NCBI GenBank assembly: GCA_030052745.1
Contig: JANBVO010000010.1
Coordinates: 1-64,000, forward strand
Reading direction: 5' to 3'
Source: Pleurostoma richardsiae
Taxonomy: Eukaryota; Ascomycota; Sordariomycetes; Calosphaeriales; Pleurostomataceae
Length of the DNA stretch: 64,000 nt
The notes under the pieces were generated by a model. The model was given only the letters and a program-made list of their open reading frames with translations, was not told the DNA's origin and ran no database searches. Of the stretch, positions 20,667 to 31,823 are shown piece after piece. Each line of letters begins with the position of its first letter. Within the stretch, counting starts at the first letter, position 1. The translations under genes were made by a program, and so were the position numbers.

Positions 20667-21549
20667 CTTGCAGGTTGTGATCAACAGGTCGAGCTCAGAG
20701 AAAGGACAGGCGCAAATGGGTATCAAGGCAAAGCTGGTCACAATTCTGAAGGCAAATTGCCAGCCGCAACTGGTATATATGCTCGGATTGCTGTGACATA
20801 CGGAACGCCTTCCGCAACTGTCAGAGTTGCACCCGAATCTTATAGTGTCTCTCCCGCCGAGGATGTAGCAGGCCCCCCGACTTTGCGGAGACCCCACAGA
20901 ACTGCTGATCCCCACGAGGTGCTGCCCTTAGCCCATTCCCCGCAGGTTTTTCTCCTCTGCCAGACTGCCGGTTGCTGCGCCGGCTGCTTATGCGTGGGGA
21001 GTCAGGGGGACCATCTGCGGAGGCGCTGGTGGGTCGGTTCGCCGAACTAACCTCCGAACGAGCAGCTGCAAGCGCATCTCGGACAGAAACGGCTGCGATC
21101 GACGGAATGCCCAGCACGCTAGCGGCTCTGGACGAAGCGAAGTGTGTGCGCGGCTCAGGATAGGCAAGTTCAGGCGCAGATTGTGACTCGTGAGTAACGG
21201 TCCGTAAACCGGCGGCTCAAAAACCGTCGGGTGGCTTACTAGCTGCGAGTACGATATACAGTGGAAAAACCGAGGAAGCGGTTCAGGGTCGTAATGGGCC
21301 ATTGCTAGGAGGATCTGAGCTAGCTAGAACTCGCAGACTTCAGTGCCCACGTGAGGACCTGCCGCGCTGAAGAGGATAATCTCGAAGGGGTTCTCGGGCA
21401 CTTGGCATGCGTATCGTGTCGAGTTCCACACCTTCTTCAGGGTGAGAGAGCAAGTGCGCTATAGCGGGCTTGGTTCCAGTTCTACAGTGTACTCGGGATG
21501 CACCTCTCTGTCCCGGGAATAATGACTTGTTTGAGGCTTTCCGCCGGTC
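20667..21549. other. intergenic, transporter promoter region
   Basis: 883 bases between the stop of the Zn2Cys6 factor and the start of the transporter, both on the minus strand. It holds the transporter promoter, including the CreA-type cluster listed next. No gene is supported. Confidence 0.6.
20885..21022. promoter_or_regulatory. cluster of six CreA/Mig1-type hexamers
   Basis: The CreA consensus SYGGRG (either strand) occurs at 20885 (GCGGAG), 20892 (CCCCAC), 20910 (CCCCAC), 20938 (CCCCGC), 20994 (GTGGGG) and 21017 (GCGGAG), within 138 bases. Random sequence of equal base use would give roughly one match per 256 positions. The cluster lies about 220-355 bases upstream of the transporter start. 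CreA binds closely spaced sites to repress genes for use of poorer carbon sources when glucose is present. Function is inferred from motif density. Confidence 0.5.
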
Positions 21550-23686
21550 TCAATCCTCTAGATCGCCCCACCATTCTCTCAAGTCGTCAGCCCTCCACTT
21601 AGTTGCCCAGCCGCTTTCTTGCTCTATCCTTTCTAGGAGAGCCAGGATTGTCCGGTGCTCCTCCGGACTGCTGAATAGCCTGCCTGCAACCCAGAGCGGC
21701 TGGAGGCTGTTGGTCCAGCACCCATGGTGTGTGTTGGAGTTGGAGATGCCCACGATCCGGCGAGCGTGCCAGAGTATCGGTCGGGGCTTGGGATGGAGTA
21801 CGATCTGGGGAGGCCTGTGCTGCAGCATGAGCAGGGCCGCTGTGTGGTACATCTGGTTCCCGGAGATGGCAGCTGGGTTGCTAAACAGGATGGTGGGGAA
21901 GGACCCTGAGCCGGAGGCCGTGAAGACGGGGTGCATTTCCTCGGGCCTCAGCATGTACCATTCCTCGATAAAGTCCCATAGCTCTGTCCATCTCCGAATG
22001 AAAGTGTCATGATGTGGGGACATTCTAGCGAAAACGCCAGGGGTGGTGTCGGCCCTGATGTCCGCCAGCAGGTCCACGACGTGCGCCGCCAGGAAGATGA
22101 CCTGGTTGGCATGCATGTCGGAGGCGGCAGACGACCTAAAGAGATGGACCGCCGCACGGAGATCGCCACCGTGAGGGGTCCATGATGAGACGGGGATGAG
22201 CGTTTTGGTTGAAGATATGAGACCGCCGCAGACATCCATTCTGGCAAAGCACCAGAACAGCGCCTGCTCCAGCCCACCTGAGAAGCCGTGAATGCCGACG
22301 GCCTGGAGCAGAGTGGCACATCCGTCCAGATGCCGCCGCCAGGCTTTGGGTGAGCAGCTCAGCATCTCGAGCACACACAGCACCACGCAGGAGGCAATGA
22401 CAAGTGTGCACCGCGTAGCGAGCTGCGGAAGCAGCAGGTGGATGGCTTGCTGGTAGAAAGCCAGGCTGCTCGGGACTGCCTTGCCCAAGACGCCTCTCCT
22501 CTCCATCTGTCGAGCTGATACCGCCATGATGGCGTATTTCAGATACGGGTGTGACTTTGCCTCGAGAGAAAGCGTATGCTGAAAGTGCTTCTCGTGATCG
22601 AACTTGTCCAGCTAGATGTTGCGTTAGAATAACCAGTTTTGACGTTTGGATAAGGGTTGTTCCTGAACCTACCCATGTAGCCACTTCCTCAAGCCAATTC
22701 ACCCAGAGCAGATACTCTTGCTCTTCTGTAACAGCCAGCGCCGGGTCATCTTCTGCAATGATTTCTCTTCCCAGCGCAAAGGGGGTACTCTGAGACAGCT
22801 GCGTGGCACTGGCCAGACTCGGCTCGTCGACATGGTTCGTAGTGGGTGTTGCACATCTGGTCGGGCCGTTGGATCGGCCCTCCCGGATGAGGTGATTGCG
22901 CAATACTGAGTGTAGATCGAGATATGCGGAGCCAGGAAGGAATAGTCCGTCATCAAGAGCAGGATACTCGGCGAAATCAGGTTCGAACTGGTCAGTGGTA
23001 GTCAAGTTTGCTCCCGGTACTGTTTCTACGGGGTCTGGTGCAATGGCAGGCGAGGGCGTGACCGGAACAGTCTGCCTGAGAGACAGCAGATGCACGGCGG
23101 CGTGCTCAGTCTGTTGAGATAGGGGCGTTGCGGCGTTGGAGCACTGGTTGGATGACGAGCGAGCTTCTGGCTGAAATCCTGTCCTGACACAGTCGGGTGC
23201 TGTAGATGGAACAGATTCGAGAGACCACGACTGAAGAAAGCGATGGTCTGGGACAGCCGTGCTCAAAGAGGACCTCGCCAGGGGAACATCATGCTGGTCA
23301 ACGCGGGTCCTGCCCTGGTCGTCTGCTGGTCGGCTCTGATACTCTCTGACCACTGAGTCGGTGAGATCAAGAACATCAAAACGGCGCTGCTCCTGTGTCT
23401 CGGAGAGCGATGACCTTGCGGGCGAGGGAATTGAATTCACAGGCCGAAATGTTACGCGCACGCCCCATTCGCAGGTCGCTCCAACCCGCGAACATCGCGC
23501 ACAGACGGGCCGGCACTCATCGCCTATGCGATATAGTGAGAATGATAGACATGACGCTGAAGAGAATCGCAGAGACTTACACTTTCTCTTCTTGCGGCGG
23601 CATGTCAGACATCCCGACCGCGTTCTCTTCCTCTTCTTGGATGCCGGCTCGCCTTCACTCTCCACTCTGCTCTCTGACGATGACAT
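21550..23686 (-). CDS. Zn2Cys6 fungal transcription factor
   Basis: Three exons: 23581-23686, 22673-23523 and 21550-22611, giving 672 aa. The 57-nt first intron splits the zinc cluster. Once removed it yields C26-LT-C29-RRKKRK-C36-DECRPV-C43-AR-C46-SRVGAT-C53, a full C-x2-C-x6-C-x6-C-x2-C-x6-C binuclear cluster next to the basic stretch KKRKRTRSG. The second intron (22612-22672) joins LEEVATW to LDKFDHEKHFQHTL. From there the C-terminal ~350 residues resemble the fungal-specific regulatory domain of ARCA-like C6 factors (SHPYLKYAIMAVSARQME and CATLLQAVGIHGFSGG are typical helices). Such proteins bind CGG-type sites as dimers in the nucleus and often regulate neighbouring genes. Sitting between a sugar transporter and an SDR, it is a candidate local regulator. 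The middle ~250 residues are low-complexity linker. Confidence 0.88.
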
Positions 23687-24161
23687 CCCCGCACCTCGTA
23701 TGCCGTTTGCTCCCCGTTTCTTTCTTTCTCGATTTTATATGTTCAGTTTCAGTTTCAGTTTCAGTTTTCTGATCAAGTTCAATTATAGACAAGAAAGATC
23801 ACATAGAAAGTGGCGCAAACAAGGAAGTTCGAAAACCGTGAGGGGGGGCATCGAGACGCTCCGAGCAACACAAATTGGGGCACCAGTCGGGTGGAAATGG
23901 CGGAGGAGGCGGGGCACAGAACGGGGGATACTGGAAATCTGGGGCAGCGGAGGCTTAGGTAAGCCACCTAGGAATCCCATTCAAATGGCCCTGTAAAAAT
24001 CACAGAGCGGTTCGTCACAGGAGGCAGTCTAAGGTCGGCGCACTAACTCCAGTACCTGATGCGCACGCTACTCTACTATAGGTGCACAGGTAGCTAAGAT
24101 ACTCTAGGATACTCTATCGTCTATTCGTGCACTCCCGATCCGCGACCTGCCCTCCACTCTC
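23687..24161. other. intergenic, upstream of the Zn2Cys6 gene
   Basis: 475 bases between the SDR stop and the start of the regulator (both minus strand): the promoter and leader of the regulator and the SDR 3' end. It contains the hexamer repeat listed next. No gene is supported. Confidence 0.5.
23742..23765. repeat. (TTCAGT)4 tandem hexamer
   Basis: Four perfect copies of TTCAGT in a row (ACTGAA on the strand of the regulator gene), 56 bases before the start codon of the Zn2Cys6 factor. It therefore probably lies in that gene's 5' leader or core promoter. It is a simple repeat that may vary in copy number. Confidence 0.75.
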
Positions 24162-25074
24162 TCATGCCGACGCGCAGTGGCCGCCGTCCACCCGCAGGTC
24201 CGCGCCCGTCATGAAGCTGCTGCCGTCTGCCAGCAGGAACACCGCCGGCGCTTTGAAGTCGTCGGGCACTCCCAGTCTGCCCAGCAGTGCGCCCGCCATC
24301 CACGTCTTCTCCACCTCGGGCTCGGCCGCGAGCAGCTGGTCCGTCATGGCCGTCCGGATGTACTACAGAGGAGTCAGCTAGTCGGTTCGACAGCGAAGGA
24401 CAAGAGGAGAGACTCACGCCTGGAGACAGCGTGTTGACCCGGATGCCGTACTGGCCCCATTCCTGCGCGAGCGACCGGCACATCTGCTGCACGGCGGCTT
24501 TGCTGCTGTTGTACGCCGTGCACGTCAGCCCCCGGTTGGCGATCTGACCGCTCATGCTGCCGATAAGCACGATGCTGCCCTGTGTCTTGCGCGCGATCAT
24601 GATCCGTGCCGCGTGCTTGGCCGTGATGAAGACGCCCGTCGTGTTGACCCGCAGCACCCGCTCAAAGTCCGCCGCCGGGTAGTCCACCGCCGGCACCTTC
24701 TGTTGGATGCCCGCGCACGCGACCACTCCCGCGAGCTCGGCGCCCTTAGCCGCGCCGTCGTCCGCTATCGTCTGCAGCACCGCCTCGACGTCGGCCTCAG
24801 CCGTGACGTCGCACCGCTGGTACGAAGCGGTCACCCCGGCGGCTTTGGCGGCCGTCAGCAGGCTCGCCCACTCGGACGCGGCCGGCTCAGGGAGGATGTC
24901 GAGGCATGCGACGTGTCCGCCGGACTCGACTACGGCGTGTGCGAGGGTGAGACCCAGCCCGCGCCCGCCTCCGGTGATGGCGACGGTCTTGTCGGATAGG
25001 CCGAAGAGGGGCGAGCCCGACGTCCGCGACGCCGGGGAATCCGGGGGGCTGTTGCTCAGGATTGCCGGCGACAT
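24162..25074 (-). CDS. short-chain dehydrogenase, polyol/ketose-type SDR
   Basis: Two exons, 24418-25074 and 24162-24362, separated by a 55-nt intron (GTGAGT...CTGTAG) that joins VNTLSPG to YIRTAMTDQL, giving 285 aa. All classical-SDR marks are present: cofactor motif TGGGRGLG (residues 34-41), CLDI at the end of strand 2 (an Asp there usually means NAD(H) rather than NADP(H)), ACAG for the NAG motif, a catalytic Ser near 175, and Y188-NSS-K192. The C-terminus FLLADGSSFMTGADLRVDGGHC is standard. The overall sequence is closest in my judgement to fungal D-arabinitol dehydrogenase, sorbose reductase and xylulose reductase-type enzymes, which interconvert polyols and ketoses in the cytosol. The exact substrate is uncertain. 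It starts 575 bases from, and is divergent to, the dihydroxyacetone-synthase-like gene. Confidence 0.87.
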
Positions 25075-25649
25075 CTTCGGGACGGATGAGGAGACTTCGG
25101 CGGTTTTCGACCTTCTACAGAGCGTTAATGGAGGTTTCTTTTGAGCGAGTGAAGCCGGGAGAAGATGCAGGGCGGATTGAGGAATGGTAAGATGGGCTTC
25201 TCTCCTTTGGACTTTCCCTCGTAAGAACCGACTCGTAGGTCGTCTACAAATCTTATCCCGAGCATCGGGAGTCGTCTTTACCGAATATCCAGACGCACTG
25301 CGCTTCTACGCGCACTCTCTCTCCTATATCTCGTACACAATCACCTCTTCTGAAATGGGAAGCCCGAAGCGCTAGCGCAGTCGCGAAGTGTCTTCGTGGA
25401 GTTGCAACTCTGGGGACCGGCTGCGATAGGCTCCCCCACAATGTCATGCGGGGGCGGCGATCTCCTCGCTCCTGATCCCGTCTCGAATGGGCAAGCTTAG
25501 GCGCATGCTTCAGCTCAAGGCGAGCCTTCGTCATTCTGGCCTAGTCGCCTCCGGCTTCCATTACTTGAAGATGGATGCTCTCATGAGGCTCCTTGTGAGG
25601 TCGGCTCGTCTTCACAGCTCAGAGGTCATCGCTTTGCACGCACACCGAT
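25075..25649. promoter_or_regulatory. 575-bp bidirectional promoter, SDR / DHA-synthase-like gene
   Basis: The start codons of two metabolic genes face away from each other across this stretch, with no gene between them. Both promoters must share it, which favours co-regulation. No specific operator was identified with confidence. Confidence 0.5.
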
Positions 25650-28044
25650 ATGGCTCCAGCTCTCGTCGACTCTCCTCCTGTGGCGTCCACGGCCGTCGTG
25701 GCTTCGAAGAAAGCGAATGGCACTGTCAAGCTCAAGGATGAAGACAAGATTGACCTCGTGCTGAGGACGTTCCGTTGTCTCATTGCGGACCTCTGTCAGC
25801 AATTCAATGGCGGGCATCCAGGGTAAGTTCAGGGTCAATTGGACTTTGGCGAGATCCTCACTCTTTAAGGCATGATGGCTAATCGCTCTGATGCGCAGAG
25901 GCGCCATGGGTATGGCCGCCATTGGCGTCGCCCTCTGGAAGTACGTCATGAAATACTCGCCAAGTAACCCTGACTACTTCAACCGCGATCGCTTCGTCCT
26001 GTCCAACGGACACACCTGCCTCTTCCAGTACAGCTTCTTGCACCTTACAGGCTACGAAGCTTTTACGATGGATCAGCTCAAGTCGTACCATTCGGCACGG
26101 GCGGACTCGCTGTGCCCGGGACACCCTGAGATTGAGCTTCCTGGAATAGAGGTGACAACGGGGCCTCTCGGGCAGGGCATTTCAAATGCTGTCGGCCTGG
26201 CCATGGCTTCCAAGCACCTCGGTACGGTATACAACCGACCAGGCCTTCCAGTCGTGGATAACATGACATGGTGCATGATCGGCGATGCGTGCCTTCAGGA
26301 GGGCGTAGCTATGGAGGCGATCCAGCTGGCTGGCCACTGGAGACTCAACAATCTCGTCGTTATCTACGACAACAACCAGATCACATGCGACGGCAGCGTG
26401 GATCTCTGCAACACCGAAGACGTCAATTCCAAGATGAGGGCGTGCAACTGGAACGTGCTGGAAGTGGAAGATGGCTGCTTCGACGTGGAGGGCATCGTGC
26501 GGGCGCTCGAGCGGGCGAGGGCAAGCACTGACAAGCCCACCTTCATCAACGTCCACACCGTCATCGGCATCGGCAGCAAGGTGCAGGGCGATGCCAAGGC
26601 GCACGGTGCCGCGTATGGGGCGGAAGAGGTGGCGAACATCAAGCGGAAGTTCGGCCTCAACCCAGAGGAGTACTTTGTCGTGCCGCAGGAGGTCTATGAC
26701 TTCTTCGCGGAGGCAAAGACCAACGGCGTGCGGCTGGAGCAGACCTGGAAGGAGAGACTCGATGCCTACTCAGTCCAGCACCCGGACTTGTACGCCGAGT
26801 TCAAGCTGAGGCTAGAGGGCAAGCCCACCTCAGACTGGAGGGAGATCATCCCGTCCAAGGAGCAGCTGCCCACGGAGCCGACCCCGTCGAGGAAGTCGGC
26901 GGGCCTGGTCTGCAATCCACTTTCTTCCAAGCTGCAGAACATGATGGTGGGAACGGCGGATCTGTCACCCTCTGTAAACATGATCTGGAAAGGCAAGGTG
27001 GATTTCCAGCACGTAAGTCATCTCGACATCAGGCCAACAGTTACCAGGGCATAGATGCTGACACTTGCTGCCAGCCCGACCTGAAAACCAGCTGTGGCAT
27101 TAACGGCAGCTACGCCGGCCGATACATCCACTACGGTATCCGGGAACACGCGATGGCGGCGATATCCAACGGTCTCGCAGCCTTCAATAAGGGCACCATC
27201 CTCCCGGTGACGTCCACTTTCTTCATGTTCTACATTGTGAGTCGTGCCTAGGACATGTGCTCCCTTCCTACAGCTACTGACGATGCACTCACAAAAGTAC
27301 GCTGCACCCGGTGTGCGAATGGGCGCCCTCCAAGGTCTGCAGCAGATCCACATCGCCACCCACGACTCCATCGGCACCGGCGAGGATGGGCCGACGCACC
27401 AGCCCATCGCCCTGGCGGCGCTGTACCGAGCCATGCCGAACCTGCTATACATCCGACCCTGCGACAGCGAGGAGGTCGCCGGCGCCTTCATCGCCGCGCT
27501 GCAGGCGACCTCCACGCCAAGCATCATCTCCCTGTCGCGCCAGGCGCTCGAGCAGTACCCGGCGCACTCGTCGCGGGACGGCGTCCTGCGCGGCGGGTAC
27601 GTCTTCATCGAGGACGACGCCGCGGACGTGACGCTGATCGGCGTCGGCGCGGAGATGTGCTTCGCGGTGCGGACGGCGGCGCTGCTCCGCGAGAGACACG
27701 GCGTGCGCGCGCGGGTGGTGAGCATGCCGTGCCGGCGGCTGTTCGAGCGGCAGTCGCGCGAGTACAGGCGCGGGGTGCTGCGGCCCGGGGCGGCGCCGGT
27801 GGTGGCGATCGAGGCGTACGCGGTCAACGGGTGGGAGCGGTACGCGGACGCCGGGTTCGGGATGGCGTCGTTCGGGCACTCGCTCCCCGGGAAGGAGGCG
27901 TACAAGTACTTCGGGTTCGACGAGGAGGTGATCGCGCCGGCGGTCAAGGGGCTGGTGGAGGACGTGAGGAGGGAGGGGCTGGAGAGCCTGCGTGGGGAGT
28001 TCAGGGATCTGAATCCCGTCAAGAGGGGGCACTTCGAGTACTAG
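25650..28044 (+). CDS. dihydroxyacetone synthase-like transketolase
   Basis: Four exons (25650-25822, 25899-27012, 27075-27236, 27298-28044) join in frame to 731 aa. The thiamine-diphosphate enzyme landmarks are present: GGHPGGAMG (His56), LSNGH (His96), GHPEIELPG (His133), VTTGPLGQGISNAVGLA, metal site IGDACLQEG with Asp187 and later YDNNQIT, and the cofactor-activating Glu453 in GIREHAM. GDACLQEG and CDGSVDLCNTEDVNSK are the dihydroxyacetone-synthase versions; plain transketolase has GDGCLQEG. The known reaction of DAS is transfer of a glycolaldehyde unit from xylulose 5-phosphate to formaldehyde; transketolase uses aldose phosphates. The C-terminus ...RGHFEY is not a PTS1 signal, unlike methylotrophic-yeast DAS, so a cytosolic site is more likely. 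The third intron ends in AAAAG, an unusual acceptor. The actual acceptor substrate in this fungus is unknown. Confidence 0.9.
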
Positions 28045-28751
28045 GTATCAGCTCTACAGTGTGTTAATATAGACCCGCGTATGGGATATTCTCTATTTTC
28101 CCCCTCAGACTCCCAAGCCTTGCGTGGCGGCAGGTAAGCCGAGCCAGAACGGGGTATCACTGTGCAAGGAAGCCGAGCCTGCAGCTCGCGCGCTTCCTTA
28201 TAAAACATGAGCTTCCGGGGCAGGAATATCGCGATCCTGGGAGGAATAGCGCGATCAGGCCGGATATAAGAATCCATTCCGTTCATACCGACCTTACTGT
28301 GTCCGCACTTCGTTCGCATTACCCCCGCTGTGCTCACCCCCTTTCTCGCTTCCTTCCGAGGTGGCCAAGCAGCCCCTACTAGGTGTGTAGAGGATTCCGT
28401 ATGCTCCAACTCCGTAAGCTATCAAGCTATCTTGATCAGGGGGGCCAATCATGCAGGCAGCTCGGCGAGTCAAGATCCACCGCCCTGCGCGCGTACATAC
28501 GAGTCAGCCGAGGTCGGCCCCACGTGGTGCCTTGATGAGCCGGAATCTGATCATCTGATAAGATAAAAATTCTGTGCGTACGTCTTTGTTTCCCGCTTCT
28601 CGCTTTCCCGCCTTGCGCGACTCGCGACTCCCGGCTCCGTCGATCCGGACATACAGATGCTGCTGCATTCAGAGACCGGATTCGCACCTCAGCGCGCCCG
28701 CCAGCATCCGCCATCCGCCATCTGGCGTCTTGCGTCGTCTCGCCTGCGGCC
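28045..28751. other. intergenic, ferric reductase promoter region
   Basis: 707 bases between two plus-strand genes: the 3' end of the DHA-synthase-like gene and the promoter of the ferric reductase. A CCAAT word lies at 28445-28449, and a GATA-type iron site is listed next. No gene is supported. Confidence 0.6.
28545..28566 (+). promoter_or_regulatory. SreA-type iron GATA site
   Basis: The sequence contains ATCTGATAA at 28553-28561, an exact match to ATCWGATAA, the site bound by the SreA/SRE/Urbs1/Fep1 family of iron-responsive GATA repressors. A half copy (ATCTGAT) lies directly before it at 28545 and a second GATAA directly after it. It sits about 190 bases before the ferric reductase start codon. 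Regulation by iron is inferred from this match. Confidence 0.6.
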
Positions 28752-31343
28752 ATGCGACGACCTCTGCTCCTGACGCTCCTGCTCCTGACGCTCCTCTCGC
28801 TATGGGGCCGCGGGGCTCGGGCGGCGGGCAGCCAGTCCGGCGAGATGTGCTTTGCCGGCTGCCAGATGGCCCTCCGGCCCCCTCACTTCAACGACACCGG
28901 CCGCGACCTTGGCAAGCTGTCGCAGTCGTGTGTCAGCCGCCTTCACATAGCGTCACTGTATCTGTGCATCGACGTCTACTGCCAGGGCGGCCATGAGTCG
29001 GAAGGGCTTGCCCGCCTCAACGAGACGTGCACCAAGTACGTGAAGTCTCCCCTGCCGCCCTTCGACGTCATCGCCAACTACACCGCCGATGACATCGCCC
29101 ATCTGCGGCGTCTTGAACGGGAGGAAGTGGACGATACCATCATTCTTAACGAAGTCGTCGTCCCGTCCGAGAGGCTGTTCCGGCTCTCGTATGGCACCCT
29201 TGTATGGTATCTTGTCCCGCTCAGGCTCGACATGACTGCTAATGGGTTCACTAGGATGCCTGGGCATATGTCTACGGCCTTCACCTCTCCTATGGGTAAG
29301 CATCGACTGTCGTCCTCGTCGCCGCAGTGAGTGGTTGCTGATCCTCGCAGGGGGGCACTATTTATTTTCTGGGGCGTCGTCGTCCTCGTAGGAATATCTA
29401 CCCGTATCCTATCAGCCATCGGTGCTGCCCGGCAAGGTGGCTATCAGCCGCTCATTAGCAGCGAACAGGACGTCGACGAAGAGGTCTCGGCGTACAAGGG
29501 AGTAGGCCACGTCAAGCGCCCTCACATGTGGCTGAAGCGGTACATCACTGTCCCTGCGACTTTCGGATATCGGTGTGCGCAGAATGTTGGCTGGTGCACG
29601 ATACCGCCAAGGATCCAGAGCCTCACCATCCTCGCTTTCATTCTTCTCAACGTCTTCTTCTGCGTGCATGGCTACCGCGTGTTCCGGGGGAACATGTAGT
29701 GCGTCTTCCCGTGCCTTGCTTGCTTCGTGCTCACCGCCCACTGACTTCATTCGCAGCTGGCCGGACTTGTCGGGCCAGATATGGCGGTACGTGTCCGACC
29801 GTACGGGCATTGTTTCATTCGCCAACTTCCCTATCTTATGGCTGTTCGGCATGCGGAACAACCTGCTGCTGTGGCTCACCGGCTGGGATTTCGGAACTTA
29901 CAACAACTTCCACCGCTGGGTCGCTCGCGTCGCAACGCTGCAAGCAGTAGTCCATTCTGTCGGCTACACCGTGCTAGTTCTCCAAAGTAAGTGATCAGAA
30001 CTAACCCACTGAACTTTCGCTCCGTTTCTGACTGGGAATAGACGGTGGCTGGCCGTACTTTGTCGGGTATTGGTCCCAGTTGTACTGGTGGACGGGAGAG
30101 GTGGTGAGTTGCAGCTCATTTCGAAGGCCCACAGAGGCGACCGGTATTAACATTCTTGCAGGCGACCATATTGATGTGCTTGCTGCTGGGGCTTTCGGTC
30201 TTCTGGATGCGCCGGAAGGTGTACGAAGCATTCCTGATCTTGCATATCGTCCTCTCCGTCGTCATCCTGTTCGCCATGCTAGGGTGAGTACAGCAAACTG
30301 CTGGAGCCAAGGAGCCGCCCGACTAACCGCTGCTCAGGCATGTTTCCATCTTCAAAGGCCGCTTCGACGGCATCATCTGGGCGTCAGTCTTCATATGGGG
30401 CCTTGACCGCGTCCTCCGAGTGTCCCGCGTTCTCGCATTCAACCCCAAGTTCTGGGCGACGAGGGCCAAGGCGACGTACAATCCGGATTCCAACATCATC
30501 CGGCTCCTCGTTCCCTACTCGACCAGCCTGTACCAGCCGAAGGCGGGAACCTTCTACTACCTCCACGTCCTGAACGACCGGCGTTTCTGGGAGAGCCACC
30601 CCTTCACAGTGGCCTCGGTCACGCCTCGCCACGACGCACCCGCGAAGCAGACCGAGGAGCGCGGCCCTACCCGCTCAGACGAGGTGTCACTGCTCCTGCA
30701 GGGCGGACCGGAGTCAGCAGTCGACACGCCGGCGGTGCAGGCCCCGGCGCACTCGACCATGACCTTCCTCCTCCGCCCCTACGACAGCTTCACCGCCCGC
30801 CTGCGCGACACCGCGGCCGCGAGCTGGCCAGGCGCCGTGTCGCTGCGGGTCCTCGTCGACGGGCCCTACGGCCACACGCAGCGGCTCGACCGCTTCGACA
30901 GCGTGCTCTTCGTCGTCGGCGGCAGCGGCATCGTCGTGCCCCTCTCCTACCTCGAGCTCCTCCCCCGCTCCCGGCCCGCGCGCATCGTCTGGGCGGCGCG
31001 CGAGCGCGAGCTCGCCGCCGACGTGGCGCGGCTGGACCTGGCCGGGGCGCTGGGCGCCGGCAGGCTGGCGCTGGACGTGTACATCACCAAGGACGAGGCG
31101 GCGGTGGCGGAGGCGGAGGCGGGCGACGGCGGTTGGGCCGGGCAGGGGGTCCGCGTGCTGCCGGGGCGGCCGGACGTGCGGGCGGAGGTGGAGTGCGCGG
31201 CGCGGGCGGCGGGCGGCGGCAGCCTTGCGGTGGTGGCGTGCGGGCCGGCGAGGATGGCGGACGACGCGCGGCGGGCGGTGGTGGACGTCCTGGGGAGGTG
31301 GGGGTCGAACATAGAGTACTTCGAGGAGAGCTTTGGGTGGTGA
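28752..31343 (+). CDS. ferric/cupric reductase, FRE family
   Basis: Seven exons (28752-29201, 29255-29295, 29351-29695, 29757-29986, 30042-30103, 30162-30283, 30338-31343) code 751 aa. An N-terminal hydrophobic signal ([19 protein letters not shown]) precedes a Cys-containing extracellular region (CFAGC...C...CIDVYC) seen in fungal members. The membrane core has the two b-type heme pairs in H-x13-H spacing: [15 protein letters not shown] and [15 protein letters not shown]. The FAD site is HPFTVAS. The NAD(P)H lobe has [15 protein letters not shown] and a C-terminal VACGP...FEESFGW. FRE enzymes move electrons from cytosolic NADPH across the plasma membrane to reduce Fe3+ or Cu2+ before uptake. 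All parts are present. The NAD-lobe region is unusually GC- and Ala/Arg-rich. An SreA-type site lies upstream. The third intron's donor (AT|GTAGTG) is the least certain joint. Confidence 0.9.
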
Positions 31344-31823
31344 GGCGTTCAGCATGGACGGGTGGGATGGATGGATGGGATTTACGGTCATAGAATAGAT
31401 CGGGCATTTAGGAGGCATCATAGCGAATGCATTTACCATGGGTTAACCGACACAATGTCCTTCATGATCGCCGATAATGAGTGCTGCAGAGGAAATGGCG
31501 GGAGTAGAAGATACCGTTCTGAGGCCAGCAACAGCCGCCATGGACGGCACGCCGCTGGAAGGTGTTCACTTGGTACACAGAAACTGATGGGTGCTGTCGC
31601 GTGAGTTGTTGAGCTGTTGCAGCTAAAATCTGACCACGACGTGACGTTGCAGGGGGAAATGCGCTGAAGCGCCGCCAAATGTGGATCGATTGATCAACCT
31701 CAAGTTCCAGCTTCTCCCTCTGTCAACGAACACCGCTAAGCGCACACATCACCCTCTTCAACTTCAGCCAAAAGGCTTTCTCCGGCGGAATCTTTGCGTT
31801 CTTCGGGAGCTGCCAATCGCGCA
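31344..31823. other. intergenic, promoter of the Pyr4-like gene
   Basis: 480 bases between two plus-strand genes. It contains the 3' end of the ferric reductase and the promoter of the membrane cyclase gene. No gene or clear operator is seen. Confidence 0.5.

Noticed and set aside
27255-28067. 270-aa Arg/Ala-rich frame, plus strand
   Set aside because: Overlaps the last exon of the DHA-synthase-like gene in another phase. Only the transketolase frame carries family signatures.
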